NCBI GenBank assembly: GCA_047967505.1
Contig: CM106541.1
From: Dipteris shenzhenensis
Taxonomy: Eukaryota > Polypodiophyta > Polypodiopsida > Gleicheniales
DNA: 64,000 nucleotides
Strand: one strand, 5' to 3'
The notes beneath the pieces were generated by a model. That model was not told the DNA's origin and did no database searches. It saw nothing but the letters and a program-made list of their open reading frames with translations. How positions within the stretch are numbered: the stretch's first letter is position 1; every line of letters starts with the position of its first letter. Both the position numbers and the translations under genes were made by a program. Shown here in pieces: positions 21,236-33,944 of this stretch.

Positions 21236-24200
21236 CAAGTGCAAAAGAAAGCAATGATGTGTGGTATGTTGACTCAGGTGTGTCAAACCACATGGCAGGT
21301 CATGCAAAATGAATGCAGGATGTAAGGAAAATGGAAAGACCAGGATTTGTGGAAACTGGTGATGATACTGCACATCCTATTGTGCAGATTGGTAAAATTC
21401 CTTTGTCTATGCAGGACGGGAAAAAGAAATATCTGTCTGATGTATTTCATGTCCCGAATATCACCAAGAATCTAGTTTTTGTTGATCAAATGGTTGAGCA
21501 GGGCTTGCAAGTCAGATTTAATCCTCATGGATGCTTTGTTGAGGATATGAAAAATAAAGGTCGCTTGATAGCAAAAGGGAAGAAGAAGGGCAGGATGTTA
21601 ACGTTGGATGCGGATATGCCTGAATTGAGTGGAGCAATGTTTGCACATGGGACCGGTGTAGTTGCAGATATTGATATTTGGCATAAATGCATTGGTCATG
21701 TTAATGTACAGTGACTTAAATTAATGCAGGCCTAAAATATTGTTGCAGGATTGCCTTAGTTCAAGGTTGCTGAGATGCATAAGGTATGTGAAGCCTGTCA
21801 ATTTGGAAAACAGGCAAGAAAACCATTTCCTAGACATGTTCAAGAGAGTAAGAGGCCATTGGAATTAATCCACTATGATGTGTGGACTACTAAAGCTGCA
21901 TCTATTGGAGGCTGTCACTTTTATTGATGACTACAACAGAAAAGTTTGGGTGTATTTTATGAAAAAGAAAAGTGAAGTGTTTGGGCATTTCAAAGCTTTT
22001 AAAGCTATGGTTGAAAAAGAAACAGGCTTGCAAATAAAATGCCTAAGGTCAGATGGAGGGGGAGAGTACCTCTCAAATGAGTTTGCAAGGTTCCTGCAGG
22101 AGCATGGCATAAAGCAACAATATTCATGCAGTCATACCCCACAGCAAAATGGACTTGCAGAAACAAAAAACAGGCATATTGGAGAGGTATCTCATGCCAT
22201 GCTCAATGAAAAAGACCTGCCAGATTATTATTGGGCTGAAGCAATTGCTACAGCAGTCTACATAATGAACAGGTTTCCCACTGCAGCAATACATGGCATG
22301 ACGCCAAAGGAGAGATATACTGGTAGGAAACCAGATATTTCTCATTTGAAAGTTTTTGGTTGCATTGCCTATGTTCAGGTGCCAGATGAGTTGAGATCCA
22401 ATTTGGATCCAAAAGCTGAGACGTGCATCTTTATTGGTTATTCTCTGCAACAGAAAGGATATAGATGCTATAACCCTTCTACTTATAAGTTTACAATGAG
22501 CAAAGATGTTGTTTTTGATGAGATGAGTAGCTGGTATAAACCAGTAAATGTGATTGATGATGTAGATGCACAAAATGGTAATGCTGCACAGAATTCACAG
22601 TAGCAATCACAAAATATTAGTGGACCTATAGTGTCCTCTAGCAGCAGTTCACATACTTCACCATGGACAGGCAAATTGAGATCAGGAGAATCTCCTCAAA
22701 GCAATGCAGATAGTAATATGCAAGTATCACGAAAAGGAAAAGAGAAAGTAGATCAGCCCATGGTTGATGTGAATGCAGGTCACTGTTATGTGGATGGTGA
22801 ATTCAGTGGCTCAGAACAGAGCCTTGATGATGAGTTGGGTATTCCTTATGTTTTTACACCTGGAGTAACGAAGACAAGGGATGTTTTGAGAGCACCTAGT
22901 AGTGATCCTATTTTGCGTAGGTCTACCAGAGTTAGGTATCCTATGGATAGGCTGAAATATGATGGATTTATAGCCATTTACTATGCCTATATGGTCAAAG
23001 TGATACATGAACTAGAATGCACTTCTTTTGAGCAAGCCATGGCAAAAGAAAAATGGGAGAAAGCCATGGATGAAGAAATGGATGCCTTGGAAGCAAATGC
23101 TACATGGGAATTGGTGCCTTTGCCTAAAGACAAGAATGCAATTGGCTGCAAGTGGGTTTATAAGGTGAAGCACAATGCAGATGGTTCAGTGAATAAATAC
23201 AAGTGAATAAATACAAGGCAAGATTAGTTGTCAAGGGGTATGCACAGACATATGGCATTGATTATGAAGAAACATTCAGTCCAGTTGCAAGGATGGCAAC
23301 CGTAAGAGCAGTCATTGCTATGGCTACATCAAAGGGATGGTCTTTACATCAGATGGATATAAAGAATGCTTTCTTGCATGGTGATTTGCAAGAAGAGGTC
23401 TACATGGAGTAGCCACCATGTTATGTTCATGTTGTTCATCCTAATTTGTTTGCAGCTTGAAGAAAGCCTTGTATGGCTTAAAGCAAGCACCCAGAGCATG
23501 GTCTGACAAGATAGGATAGTATCTTGTCACTATTGGCTTTTAGATTTCCAAGGTAGATTTCTCACTTTATGTGAGAAAAATAGAGAAAGGCATTATGCTG
23601 CTTGTCATTTATGTTAATGATTTGATCATCACAGGTGATAGTGATGAAGATATCCTTCATGTGAAAATGCTATTGAAGCAGAAGTTTGAGATGAAGGATT
23701 TGGAGAGCTGCATTACTTCTTGGGCATTGAGGTGATTAGATCCACAAGTGGAATATGGCTCTTGCAGAGGCAGTATGGATTGGACATGTTGTCCAAATAT
23801 GGGATGACAGGCTGTAAGCCTATTTCAGTTCCTTTGGAGCAGAATGTGAAGCTGAGCGCAGATGCAGGTGAGCTTCTGGAAGACCCTATTATGTACAGAC
23901 GCATAGTAGGAAGTTTGATTTATATGACTATTACCAAGCCACATTTGAGCTATGATGTTGGGTTGGTAAGTCAGTTTATGCAGGCTCCAAGGAAACCACA
24001 TTTGGATGCGGCTAGACGCATACTGAGGTATGTGAAGTCCACATTGCAGTATGGACTATTTTATGAGACTGGGGTTCAGATACAGTTGCATGGATACATT
24101 GATGTTGATTGGGCTGGTAGTATTTCTGATAGACGATCTACCAGTGGATATGTGTTCTCTTTTGGGAGTGTTGTAGTCACTTGGAGCAGCAAGAAACAGC

Positions 24201-24545
24201 CTACAATCGCCTTGTCAAGCACAGAGGCTGAGTACATGCGTGCAACAATGGCTACATGTGAGGTAGCTTGGTTGCATAAGCTACTTTATGATATGCATCA
24301 GTCTACAGATGGGCCAGTTGTCATTTATTGTGACAACATGAGCAGTATACACTTGGCAAATAACCCAATCTATCATGCTAGAACAAAGCACATTGAGGTG
24401 CATTATCACTATCTGCGGTAGAAGGTTCTAGAAGGTTTTATTGATCTAGTTTATGTCAGCACAGAGGATCAGGTAGCTCACATATTCACGAAGGCATTGG
24501 GTGCAGAGAAGCTGCGCAAGTTCAGAGACCTGCTTGGTGTGTAGG
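21236..24545 (+). pseudogene. Copia A pol (PR-IN-RT-RH)
   Basis: The protease box VDSGVSNH has Ala changed to Val. Integrase shows the zinc-binding HKCIGHVNVQ..CEACQFGK and catalytic residues in LRSDGGGEYLSNEF and NGLAETKNRH. The reverse transcriptase has [19 protein letters not shown], then a stop at 23410, and the catalytic box is YVNDLIIT, so the first catalytic Asp is Asn. RNase H is recognisable as DVDWAGSISDRRSTSGYVF and ALSSTEAEYM. At least six stops or shifts are present. Confidence 0.85.
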
Positions 24546-24570
24546 AATTGGGATTGAGCTCGAGGGGGAG

Positions 24571-24939
24571 TGTTAAGATATCGAGCTCCACTCGTGATAT
24601 GCTAGGGTGACTGTTGTGCATTTATGTCACCGACTTGTTAGCTGCACATGCGGTTGGTACACTACCCATGAATAATAGTTGGATGATAGCTATCTTTATG
24701 TACTCTAGTTAGTGGCTCAGTTAGTATGCCACCTAGGTTAGCTAAGTTTGGTTTGAGACCCACATATAGGGTTCACCTATTCCTTTTGTACTTAGAGAGA
24801 GTTCTTTTGGCTTTCACAACCTCTTCACAACTAAGAAGAGGAAAACTACTTTCAGCCTCCACCTTTGTGTGTATTCCCCCATTGTGTATGTGAGAGAGCC
24901 GCAAGTGAGACTCCTTACTTCTCTCCCACTCTCTTCACA
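24571..24939 (+). repeat. Copia A 3' LTR
   Basis: Begins TGTTAAGATATCGAGCTCC after the polypurine tract GAGGGGGAG and ends CTCTTCACA. It matches the copia B LTRs but has small insertions, for example an extra AGAG after ACTTAGAG. Confidence 0.9.
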
Positions 24940-25345
24940 ATTCGAGGGCGAGAGCGCCTGAGGCGACGGTATAGGGAATATTCCATGGACGACTAGTCAG
25001 TTTCATCGACTAGGTTGACTGGTCGGCTCCATCGACTACGTTGATCCAACTACCGCCCTCATAGCTATAAAAAGCTGACCTTTCCAGTCCATTGTACGAG
25101 ATCAGATATTCTAGTAGAGATCTTCCAACTAGTAGCTCTTCACCTAGTATCTGTCTAGATCGCCATCTAAGCTCCACTGTGGGAGCGCACGGGTGGATGG
25201 AGCCATCATCTGTACTACATCAGTATTGAAGGAAAATTGTGTTCATCTTTAGTTTGCTGTGTACTCTCTATTCTTTGTTCAGTTTCTGTTCCACTGCGCC
25301 GTGTAATTTAACAAAAATTGGACTACAGCATGAGGGAGGGATAAA
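24940..25345. other. Non-coding flank with a TATA-like box
   Basis: Short repeats of GTC..ATCGACTA(G/C)GTTGA lie at about 24995-25045. A CTATAAAAAGC box at about 25065 could be a promoter of an unrecognised LTR. No coding motif is seen. Confidence 0.35.
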
Positions 25346-25349
25346 GAAA

Positions 25350-25725
25350 GAGGGCATGCATGATGGAAATCCCCTTCCCCTTTCCTTTTCCCTTCCCATC
25401 TCCCTTGTCCTTTATCCATTACCCCTTCTCCTTCCATTCTCCCTCCCCTTTCCATTCTCCTATCCTACTTTCTCTTTCCTTTCTCCTTTCCCTTGCATGC
25501 ATGTTTAAGTCGAATTTTCAATGCTGTGAGGAAATAAGGGATTGCATGAATGATGGAAATAAGTGATTGCATGAGGGAAATTGGACTACAGCATGAGGGC
25601 GAGATAAAGAAAGAGGGCATGCATGATGGAAATCATGGCATTGCATGCATGATGGAAAGAGGGCATGCATGATGGAAACCACGAGATTGCATGCATGATG
25701 GAAAGAGGGCATGCATGATGGAAAT
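25350..25725 (+). repeat. CATGCATG-rich minisatellite
   Basis: The unit (G/T)GCATGCATGATGGAAA occurs once at about 25354 and five more times between 25615 and 25722, alternately preceded by AGAGG and by GATT or CATT. CATGCATG also occurs at about 25495. The stretch 25375-25490 is an unrelated C/T-rich tract. Confidence 0.85.
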
Positions 25726-26459
25726 CTTCTTCTCTTCTTTTCTGCAGTTCATCATGTGGCCAGGAAGCTCTTCAAGAGCCTCGCCTGATGATCTTTGGCA
25801 TGCTGTATTACAGCAGTAATATAATATTTTGTGGCACCCTCCCACTCCTCAAGAGTTATACACATACATGATGGGTACTCAAAACACCCTCTAGGACTTG
25901 GCAGTATAGACTCCAAACCACCCCAACCCCACACCAGCTGAGATTACTCTTATGGAGCCGAGACAACCTAGCAGGAAATAGAGCCGCCAGCCTTCTTGTC
26001 GATTATCAAGAGTCCCTTCTCCCTTGCAGTTTGGAGTCCCTTCTCCCTGATCATCAGCACTCCCTTCTCCTCTACAGTGGTCTGGAGTCCCTTCTCCCTT
26101 GCGGTCAAGAGGCCCTTCTGCCTCGCAGAGCCACCAGCATACTCCCATGCAGTTGGGACTCCCTTCTCTAGAGACGAGTGCCCAACATACTAGCTCCTCA
26201 CGGCAGGGTAGCAGGCGTAGTAGTAGGGAGAGCTCGGGGGGATGCATGGCACAGTGCTTTGGGGGGGTTATGGTGGGGGCGGGGAGGATTCAGATGATGC
26301 AGACGTGCCAGAGGGTGATGGTACGATCTTCTATGACATCACTCAGAGAGGAGGCATCTCGATGGATGCACGAGGGAAGGACATCATGGCCTTCATGCAC
26401 TCTGTAGTTGCTAACAACTACAGAGATTGCTTTATTCCTTACAAAGTGTAAGAAAATAA
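25726..26459. other. Unassigned region with a TCCCTTCTCC minisatellite
   Basis: At about 26007-26170 a 27-35 bp unit containing GAGTCCCTTCTCCCT is repeated five or six times with divergence. A plus-strand frame to 26451 ends FYDITQRGGISMDARGKDI then MAFMHSVVANNYRDCF; I do not recognise it. Confidence 0.4.
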
Positions 26460-27158
26460 TACAACGTCTATGCTTAACAGATAACAGGATCTCGTACGCA
26501 ACAGAGAAAATAGATAGTATGGAGAATCAAAATTTTGATTACTATAGAACTGACACAATAGATGGCGATGCTTCCCAACCATGCGCTCCTGTGAAAGAAG
26601 CTTCAATGGCAAGCTGGAAATAGTAGAAGACGGAGGTTGGATGCTAAGGAATCAGGGTTGCTATAGCTAGTGATGAAATGGGCTTCACGATCTTGCTCTT
26701 ATATAGCCACCAGTAGTAGTGGAACCCAGTCCGCCCAAAACAGTCGACTAGCGGTCGGTCCCGAAATAGGTCATCGACCACATGATAGAACCGGTGCACA
26801 AAATGGAGCAACTGACCTACGGTCGCCGTTCAGCCCAGAGTCATCCGAAATCATCTGAGGCTCCAAACGGGTCCCGCAACCCGAGAGTGGTGGGCTGCCC
26901 CAAGAAATGCTTTGTCTATCCTCAGTGCGGTCAGTCATGGGATGCCTTCCCACACTTGCATGTAGCCTAGTTGGCAGTGTGCCAACTCTATCTGAAGCTG
27001 TCCAGCCATCAGGCCACACATGGCCCCCATTTGGTGTCCAAACCAGACCTACCGGATAACCAAGCTACTCAAATGCCTTCTCCTCATATGGGGGGCTTAC
27101 AAGTAGAGTTAGCTGGTTCCCACATAGTTACATGAGAGTGGAGCATTGATATCTAACA
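26460..27158 (-). repeat. Probable 3' LTR of the minus-strand copia fragment
   Basis: The start is clear: on the minus strand a G-run GAGAGGGGG is followed by TGTTAGATATCAATGC at 27158. A CTATATAAG box (about 26699-26707, minus) fits an LTR promoter. The far end is not certain; I place it near 26460 only as an estimate. Confidence 0.5.
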
Positions 27159-27970
27159 CCCCCTCTCAATGTCTACCCGCAAGTGAACTTACTTTTTCGG
27201 CCCAATGCCAAGATGATGAAGATGCCTCTCCAGCAAGTCTCTTCCAAGAGCCTTCGTGAAGATGTCCGCAACATTCTCTGTAGTCAGAAAGTACACCAAG
27301 TTTACCTCTCCATCCATGATGAGCTCACATACAAAGTATTATTGAATCTCAATGTGTTTTGTGCGAGCGTGGAACACAGGGTTCTTTCCAATCGCCATGC
27401 AACTCTGATTGTCACATGATAACTGCATAGGCGTGTTCAGGCTTGTTCTGCACTGCATCCATGTCCCCTAAAATCCTCCTCAACCACACTGCCTTGCAAG
27501 AAGCAAAGCATGCTGATTTGTACTCGGCCTCGATAGAAGAAAGAGCAGCTGTGGGTTGCTTCTTGCTGACCCATGACACAGCTCCAAATCCAAGTGAGAA
27601 ACAGTAACCTATCGCTGATCTTCTGCTGTCCACGTCTCCTGCCCAATTTGAGTCACAGAATCTAGTCAAGATGTCGCCCTTGGTATAGGTGATGCCATAA
27701 TCAAGTGTGCCTTTGATGTATTTCAGCACCCGCATCCCTGCCCTCCAATGGTTCTCTCGGGGCTTATTGGAAAACCTGCTTAGTACACTAGTCGCAAAGC
27801 TAATGTCCGGCCATGTGTTGCACAGGTAAATCAAGCTACCCACTAGCCTTTCCTTTTGAGGTGAGGTTGTGGTGAGGATAAGAAGCTGCCACGTTTCGCT
27901 TCATGGGCAACCAGAATCTTGTAGATTGTGACAGAATTTGGTGATTCCATCAATCGCTCAGGATTTCTGT
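27159..27970 (-). pseudogene. Copia RNase H fragment
   Basis: Minus-strand open frame 27843-27412: GSLIYLCNTWPDISFATSVL, then DSNWAGDVDSRRSAIGYCFS and AALSSIEAEYKSA, the RNase H region that follows copia reverse transcriptase. Further frames (NQSCMAIGKNPVFHARTKHI and ENVADIFTKALG) continue to 27185 after a shift near 27412. The reverse transcriptase is missing upstream beyond about 27970. Confidence 0.85.
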
Positions 27971-28881
27971 CGATGGAGCTGGTCGTTGCCCGTGCATGGG
28001 CTCTGTTCATGCGGGAGTTGGAGATCTATTGTAGTAGCTGCCATCAGCTGTGATGCCGTTTGGAGCTTCTAGGCTACTGCGCATGCAGGGTGAGAGCTTA
28101 GAGCTCTCATGTAGGTAGATGGTGTGGTCCTGCTCGTGGGTGGAGCTTTGGACGATCCTTACGTTGGAGATGCATTCCTGTTTGGAGCTGTACTTGCTTG
28201 TTAGGAGCCTTACAAGAGAAGTACGTGGTCGTGAAGGTCGGTCAAGGCACCGTTGACGATGGCAAAGGAGCTATTGTGAGCCGTGGGCTCAGCCCAGTTG
28301 ACTAGAGCTTTGGTTGGAGGAGCCGCGGGTTGGTCATAGAAGATGCTTTGCAGGAGGCTTATGAAGGTCGTTTGACAGAGCAATGGTCGTCTAGAGTTGT
28401 TGTGTGTAGATCAAAGCTCTTTTGATCTTGCTGGCCATTTTTGAAGAAGAAGCTGCAGCCCGTTTGACGCTATCTCTATAGAGCTCGTTTCTTGCTGAGG
28501 CTGTGGGAGAGCTGTTGATCAGACGCCCATGAGAGGAGTTGGGGAGCTGCAAGTCAATTTGAGGACCCACATTGGCGTTGCATTGATAGGCTGAAGCTTT
28601 GGCACTGTTGTTCAAGCCAGGAGCCGCGGTGAAAGCGGATCCCTACTGTAATTGTGAGCCTTATCGCAGGAGGTAGCAGCTCATTGGTGCAGAGTTGTCG
28701 CAAAGCTCGAGCTCGTTGGCGTAAAGTTGTCTCAGCAGATGGCGGTAGCAACAATGACATAGCCAAGACTTTTGCAAAACGTGTCATAGCACATCTCCAA
28801 CATAAATACTATCTCTCTCTCTCTCAAACAAGAGATCTCATAGCAGAAATCTCTCAACGGAAGAGATGTATCCCACTAGCA
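27971..28881. other. Probable leader region of copia E, no gene seen
   Basis: A stretch rich in GAGCT/GGAGCT words with no recognised coding motif. I could not find a 5' LTR or primer site for copia E here. Confidence 0.35.
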
Positions 28882-29640
28882 ATGGGATCTACAACGGCAT
28901 CTACATCCACACAAACAGTTTTCGCACCAGTAGCAGATCCTGCCATTGCCTGAGCTCAAGCAGAATGGGATAAAAAAGACAAGTATGCCTATCACCTAAT
29001 CAAGCAAAATGTGCAAGATGTCATGCTAGGACAGCTCGACATAGTCAAGACATCAAAAGAAGCATGGGATATGTTCGCAGCTCTCTACAAGTCCAAGAAC
29101 ACATCTAGGATTCTCACCCTGAGAAACCAAATCAACCAGAGTTTCTGCAACAGCAGTGAAACCGGTCATGCTTATGTACTCCGCATAAAAGACTACAACA
29201 ATCAACTTGCAGCAACATGAGAGACTATGAACCCCGTAGAAATGGTTCAAGTAATCCTAAATGGACTAAGAGAGGGATATGAGAATCTAGTCTAGAGTAT
29301 TGCCATCCAACGGCAAATTCCAACACTCGAAGAACTTCAGTCACAGTCCTACTTAGTGAAGAACTCAAGACTCAGGCAATTCAAGCACGTAAAGGTCATT
29401 CTAATGATCAGGCATTCATAGCTTCAAATAGAAGCAGAGGCAGAGGCAAAGGTAGATCATACCAGAAAAGTCATCATCAGCAACAAAATCAAAGTCAGCA
29501 TCATCCCCTCAATAACATCAGAATCAGCAAAGAGAAAATCATTCCAACCGAGGAAGATTCCAAGGACGAGGGAATGCATCCACCAATGTGTCAAACATTC
29601 AGTGCAACTGCTGTCACAAGTTTAGACACTATGAAAGAGA
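28882..29640 (+). pseudogene. Copia E gag
   Basis: Broken frames contain LGQLDIVKTSKEAWDMFAAL and LTLRNQINQSFCN of the gag domain, and a zinc knuckle CNCCHKFRHYERDC (about 29602-29643, Gly changed to Arg). Stops occur at 28951, 29218 and 29293. Confidence 0.8.
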
Positions 29641-32560
29641 TTGCCACAAGAAGCAGTACGATCAAGGCGATCAATCCAATTCAAGGGACAGGTGTTATCC
29701 CTATGAACAATTTCACTGGTACAAAAGGATTAGTGAAAGATGTGCTCTATGTTTCGAAGCTCCACAAGAACCTTTTGTCAGTAGGTCAAATGACGGAACA
29801 CAATTACAAAGTCATCTTCAATGGTGATGAAAGCACTATCAGAGACAAATCCAAAAGATGTCAGCTAGTAGCAAAAGGTGTCAAGGAAGGATGCTTATAC
29901 AAAATGCTAGCTACAGTACTAGATAAGCATGCCATGTCAGCTCAACCGCAAGAAATGCCACTATCTACAAAATGGCACAAGAGATATGGTCATGTCAACT
30001 TCAAGTACTTGTTAGATCTCAAGAATCAAAATGTGGCAATTGGGATTCCGAAGCTACAGTTTCTTGGAAAAGTTTGTGAAGCATGCTGCTTTAGCAACAA
30101 AAGCAAACCAACTTTGTCAGAAGTACCTCTCATGCACGACGTATTCTTGATTTGATTCATACAGATGTATGGGGTTATGCCCAGACCCGCAGCATCAATG
30201 GTTCACTTTACTACTTGACTTTCATCGACGACTACAGTAGACATTGTTGGGTCTACTTTCTGAAAGAGAAATTTGAAGTATTTTCCAGATTTCAAGAATC
30301 CAAAGCCATAGTAGAAAACCAGACATGAAGAAAGATCAAGGTCATGAGATCAGATAGTGGAGGTGAATACATGTCTTGAGCATTCATGAACTTTTGCAAA
30401 AATCACGGCATACGAAGACAATTCACATGTGCAGATACTCCTCAGCAGAATGCAAGAGTTGAAAGGAAGAATGGGACTTTAGCAGATAGTGCTAGAGCAA
30501 TGCTTAGTGAAAAGCATCTTCCGATTTGGCAGAAGTAATAGCTACAACAAACTACTTGCTTAATCGGCTTCCTACTGAACCGATACAAGGTATGACTCCT
30601 TATGAAGCATTCACTAGACATAAGCCACACATTGGGCATCTCCGCATATTTGGTTGCATAGCATATGCCCGCATACATGATGATCATCGTAGGAAACTGG
30701 ATGCAAAGTCACGCAAATGCATCATGGTTGGCTACAGTGAAGAAAGCAAAGCATACAAATTGTATGGTCCCATCAACCACAAAGTCATTATCTCCAGAGA
30801 TGTAATCTTTGATGAGGAATCAGAATGGAAAACCTCACCTACACAGGAGATAGAAGCATCGACTTCACAGTCATCTACAGAACAAGTTGATGAAGAAGAG
30901 CAAGAATTGCTAGCAACACCTCAAGAAGCAGAGCCACAGCAGCTCAAACGGTCTACTAGGGAAAGCAGACCTCCAACTAGATTGACATATGCTCAGAAAG
31001 GCAAAGCAATTCAGGTGGAAACCACCAACTATGCTCTTATGACTACCATCATGGCTACAGAAGAGCCAGTGTACTTCGAAGACATAGTAGACAAGCTAGA
31101 ATGGCAAACTGCTATGAATGAAGAAATGGATGCTTTGTATAAGAATAATACTTGGTAATTATGCGACCTTCCACCAAGAAAGAAGGCCATAGCAAACAAA
31201 TGGGTATACAAAGTGAAGTACAATCCAGATGGAAGTATTCAGAAATACAAAGCTAGATTAGTTGCAAGGATTTGCACAACATTATGGTCAAGACTATGAT
31301 GAGACTTATGCTCCAGTAGCAAAGATGGATTCCATATGGTTCTTGATATCACTAGCGACACTCAACAAATGGAATGTGTATCAGCTCGATGTCAAGAATG
31401 CATTTCTCAATGGTTACCTAGACGAGGAAGTCTAGATGCAATAACCAGCAGGTTATGTTGAACCAGGAAAGGAGAATAAGGTTTGCCATCTCAAGAAAAG
31501 TCTCTACGGCTTAAAGCAAGCACACAGAAGTTAGTACAGTAGAATTGACAAGTATTTTGCTGATCTGGGATACATGAAGTCCAATGCAAATCATACTCTC
31601 TACTACAAAGTTCAAGGGAAAGACATTACTATTGCACTTCTGTATGTAGATGATTTGATTGTGACAGGAAGCAAGGATAGCTTCATCCGAAAACTGAAAC
31701 AAGACTTATTTATAGAGTTCGACATGAAAGATCTTGGACTTATGCACTATTGTCTTGGAATTGAGTTCTGGAGAGATTCAGATAGCACATTCATGAGTCA
31801 GCTCAAGTATGTTGACAGTCTCCTGAAGAAGTTTCATATGGCGGATTGCAAGATTGCAGCCACTCCCATGGAACAGAGTTTGAAACTTACTAAAGATTCA
31901 AAAAAGCCTACAGTCAATGCCAGATACTAAAGGCAGCTCATCTGATCTCTTATATATCTGACAATCACACGGCCAAATATTTGTTATGCAATAAGCTCAC
32001 TAGCACAGTTTATGGCAAATCCAAAATAGTCTCACTGGAATGCAGCCAAAAGAGTCTTGAGATACATAAGAGGTACAAGATAGTTTGGGATAGAATACAG
32101 AGGAAGTATGTTGCATAGATACTGTGACAGTGACTATGCCGGAGATCATGAGACCAGGAGATTGACATAGGGATATGCATTTTTCCTTGGTCAAGGCGCT
32201 TTGTCAAACAAACAGCCAACTGTTTCTTTGTCTTTGACTAAAGCAGAATATAGAGCACTCACTACAGGTGCATGTGAAACTATATGGCTCAGAAGACTAT
32301 TGTCAGAAATAGATTACTTTGATGCCAACAACAATATACTGTGATAATCAATCGGCTCAAGCATTGGCCAAAAATCCAGTATACCACTCTAAGATAAAGC
32401 ACATTGATGTCAGAGAACACTTCATCAGATAAAGAGTGTTACTTGCTAACATCACACTGCAGCATTGTGATAGCAAAGAAAATGTTGCAGACACCTTTAC
32501 CAAACTAGTCGGTAAAGAGCTTTTCGAGAAACACCGATTAGCTCTTGGTTTAACGTAGAG
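29641..32560 (+). pseudogene. Copia E pol
   Basis: Integrase: HKRYGHVNFKYL..CEACCFSNK zinc motif, then TFIDDYSRHCW, MRSDSGGEYMS and ARVERKNGTL with the catalytic Asp/Asp/Glu still in place but separated by stops. Reverse transcriptase: LDVKNAFLNGYLDEEV, LYGLKQAHRS and an intact YVDDLIVTGS box (about 31640). RNase H: DSDYAGDHETRRLT and LTKAEYRALT. The protease active site is not clear. Confidence 0.8.
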
Positions 32561-32583
32561 GAAGGACATTCCCATTAAAGGGG

Positions 32584-32936
32584 TGTGATGGAATGTAATG
32601 CTCAGTCCTTCTTTGATTCCCCAGAATCATCATCTTGAGGGAAGGCCTACTTCATGATGTTGATCTTGAGGGAAGGTGTTGAGAGTTCACGCTCAACATG
32701 ATGTGATCATGTGTGCATAGCACCATCACATGATCATATGTGCATAGCACTAACCTTATAGAGTGCTGTAAAGGAAAGGGTTAGATTCCCTAACCCTAAC
32801 CCTAAATGGGTTTGTATATATTCTATTTTTTCAACTAAATCTAGTGTACAGATAGTCATTTGTGGTGTGCTCTCTAGTTGTGCCCTTTCTCCTCATCTCC
32901 ACTCTTCTCCTCTCCCCTCTTCATATTTTTTCAACA
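32584..32936 (+). repeat. Copia E 3' LTR with telomere-like motif
   Basis: Runs from TGTGATGGAATGTAATGC to TTTTTCAACA. It contains CCCTAACCCTAACCCTAAA at about 32788-32806, just upstream of a TATATATTC box, and two copies of ATGATCAT(G/A)TGTGCATAGCAC. Confidence 0.75.
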
Positions 32937-33660
32937 ATGTGTGCACTAAGGGGAGGTGATGGATTTGTAACTCACATCTGACCACCTTGCAGTAGCCAAA
33001 GGATCATGGCACCAAGGGTAGGTGTTGAGATATGGTGCCATGTGCACATAGATTAGAGGCTAAGATATGGTATATGAATGTATTAAAGTAGCCTCCTAGG
33101 ATGTGGATCGAGGACATCCACAAGGAGAGATGTGAATGAGAGGATCCCACGTGTTGACTATTCTAAAGGCTCTCTCTATATAAGAAGCCTTCTTGTATTG
33201 CTGAATATAGATATACTTTTTCTATCTCCCTCTCATGTCTTATTCAATTTGTGCTTTGAGCCTCCTTCATCTCTTTCTTTTCATAGTGTTGTGGTCAAAA
33301 CCCAAAAGAGTATTCTCAAAGCAAGTGATAGATGGTTGGGGCAATGTTTTCAACATTGGAGATGAAGTGGTATATGGAATATTTAATGCAAAATTCCCTA
33401 AATGCAAAAGCGGTTATTCCTTACTTGAAGATGCATGTCTTGCTATAGTGCATGTTGATGTGGTGTTGGAAATAAAGTTCACAATGTTGCAAGTAAAGCA
33501 CAAGGTTAAAGGACAAAGAATAGTGTATTGGGTCCCAAAGAGGTGCACAAACGAATATTGGCAAACATTTCATTTTAAGAACAGTTGCATGTCTGTCAAG
33601 ACAACTAGATGTAGATTTCAAGAGTTTGCTTCCATTTTGTACCTTGTTTTGTATTGTTGC
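32937..33660. other. Possible solo LTR and unassigned sequence
   Basis: A G-run GGGGAGGTG near 32950, a TGTTGAG at about 33023 and a CTCTATATAAGAAGCC promoter-like box at about 33173 suggest a diverged LTR. I cannot fix its ends. The open frame 33235-33759 has no recognised domain until the SF3B1 scrap near its end. Confidence 0.35.
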
Positions 33661-33663
33661 CAC

Positions 33664-33732
33664 TTTGGGGGAGGAGTACCCAGAAGTTCTTGGGTCCATA
33701 TTAGATGCATTAAAAGGCATTGTAAACATGTT
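33664..33732 (+). pseudogene. SF3B1: Small SF3B1 fragment
   Basis: Reads GEEYPEVLGSILDALKGIVN, a HEAT-repeat segment of splicing factor SF3B1. The same segment occurs again inside the larger relic at 34180-34245, so it is a separate duplicated scrap. Confidence 0.75.
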
Positions 33733-33944
33733 TTTGCAGTGAAACGATGCAACTTTTGAATGAAAGATTGTCAAGTCACCATATTAGCAAATCATTATTT
33801 TTTTATGTTTGAAATCAGCCATGGTAGAGATACAGACCGTTTTTCTTATTTATTTGTTATTACTTAGAGTATTTTTAATGGCTAAAAATGATGCTTAGTA
33901 CTAAAAAGTTAAAAATAATTATTTCTATTCCATACACCAAACAC

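Larger units (their letters stand above)
19953..24939 (+). mobile_element. Copia A, 5'-truncated Ty1/copia element
   Basis: From the untranslated leader (shared with copia B, GAGGCCATTT..GGGCCCGTTTTGGTGG) through gag, protease, integrase, reverse transcriptase and RNase H to a 3' LTR (24571-24939). The 5' LTR is absent. The domain order gag-PR-IN-RT-RH defines the Ty1/copia superfamily. Internal stops and shifts occur in every domain, so it is dead. Its nearest relative here is copia B. Confidence 0.9.
28882..32936 (+). mobile_element. Copia E, decayed Ty1/copia element
   Basis: Gag starts MGSTTASTSTQTVFAPVADP, and domains continue in the order gag, protease, integrase, reverse transcriptase, RNase H, then a polypurine tract (AAAGGGG) and a 3' LTR at 32584-32936. 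It belongs to a different copia lineage from A and B. Stops and shifts in every domain make it dead, and the 5' LTR was not found. Confidence 0.85.

Noticed and set aside
20909-21373. Minus-strand ORF of 154 codons
   Set aside because: It lies opposite the copia A gag-protease reading frame and its copies recur opposite copia B and the inverted fragment, so it is a shadow frame.
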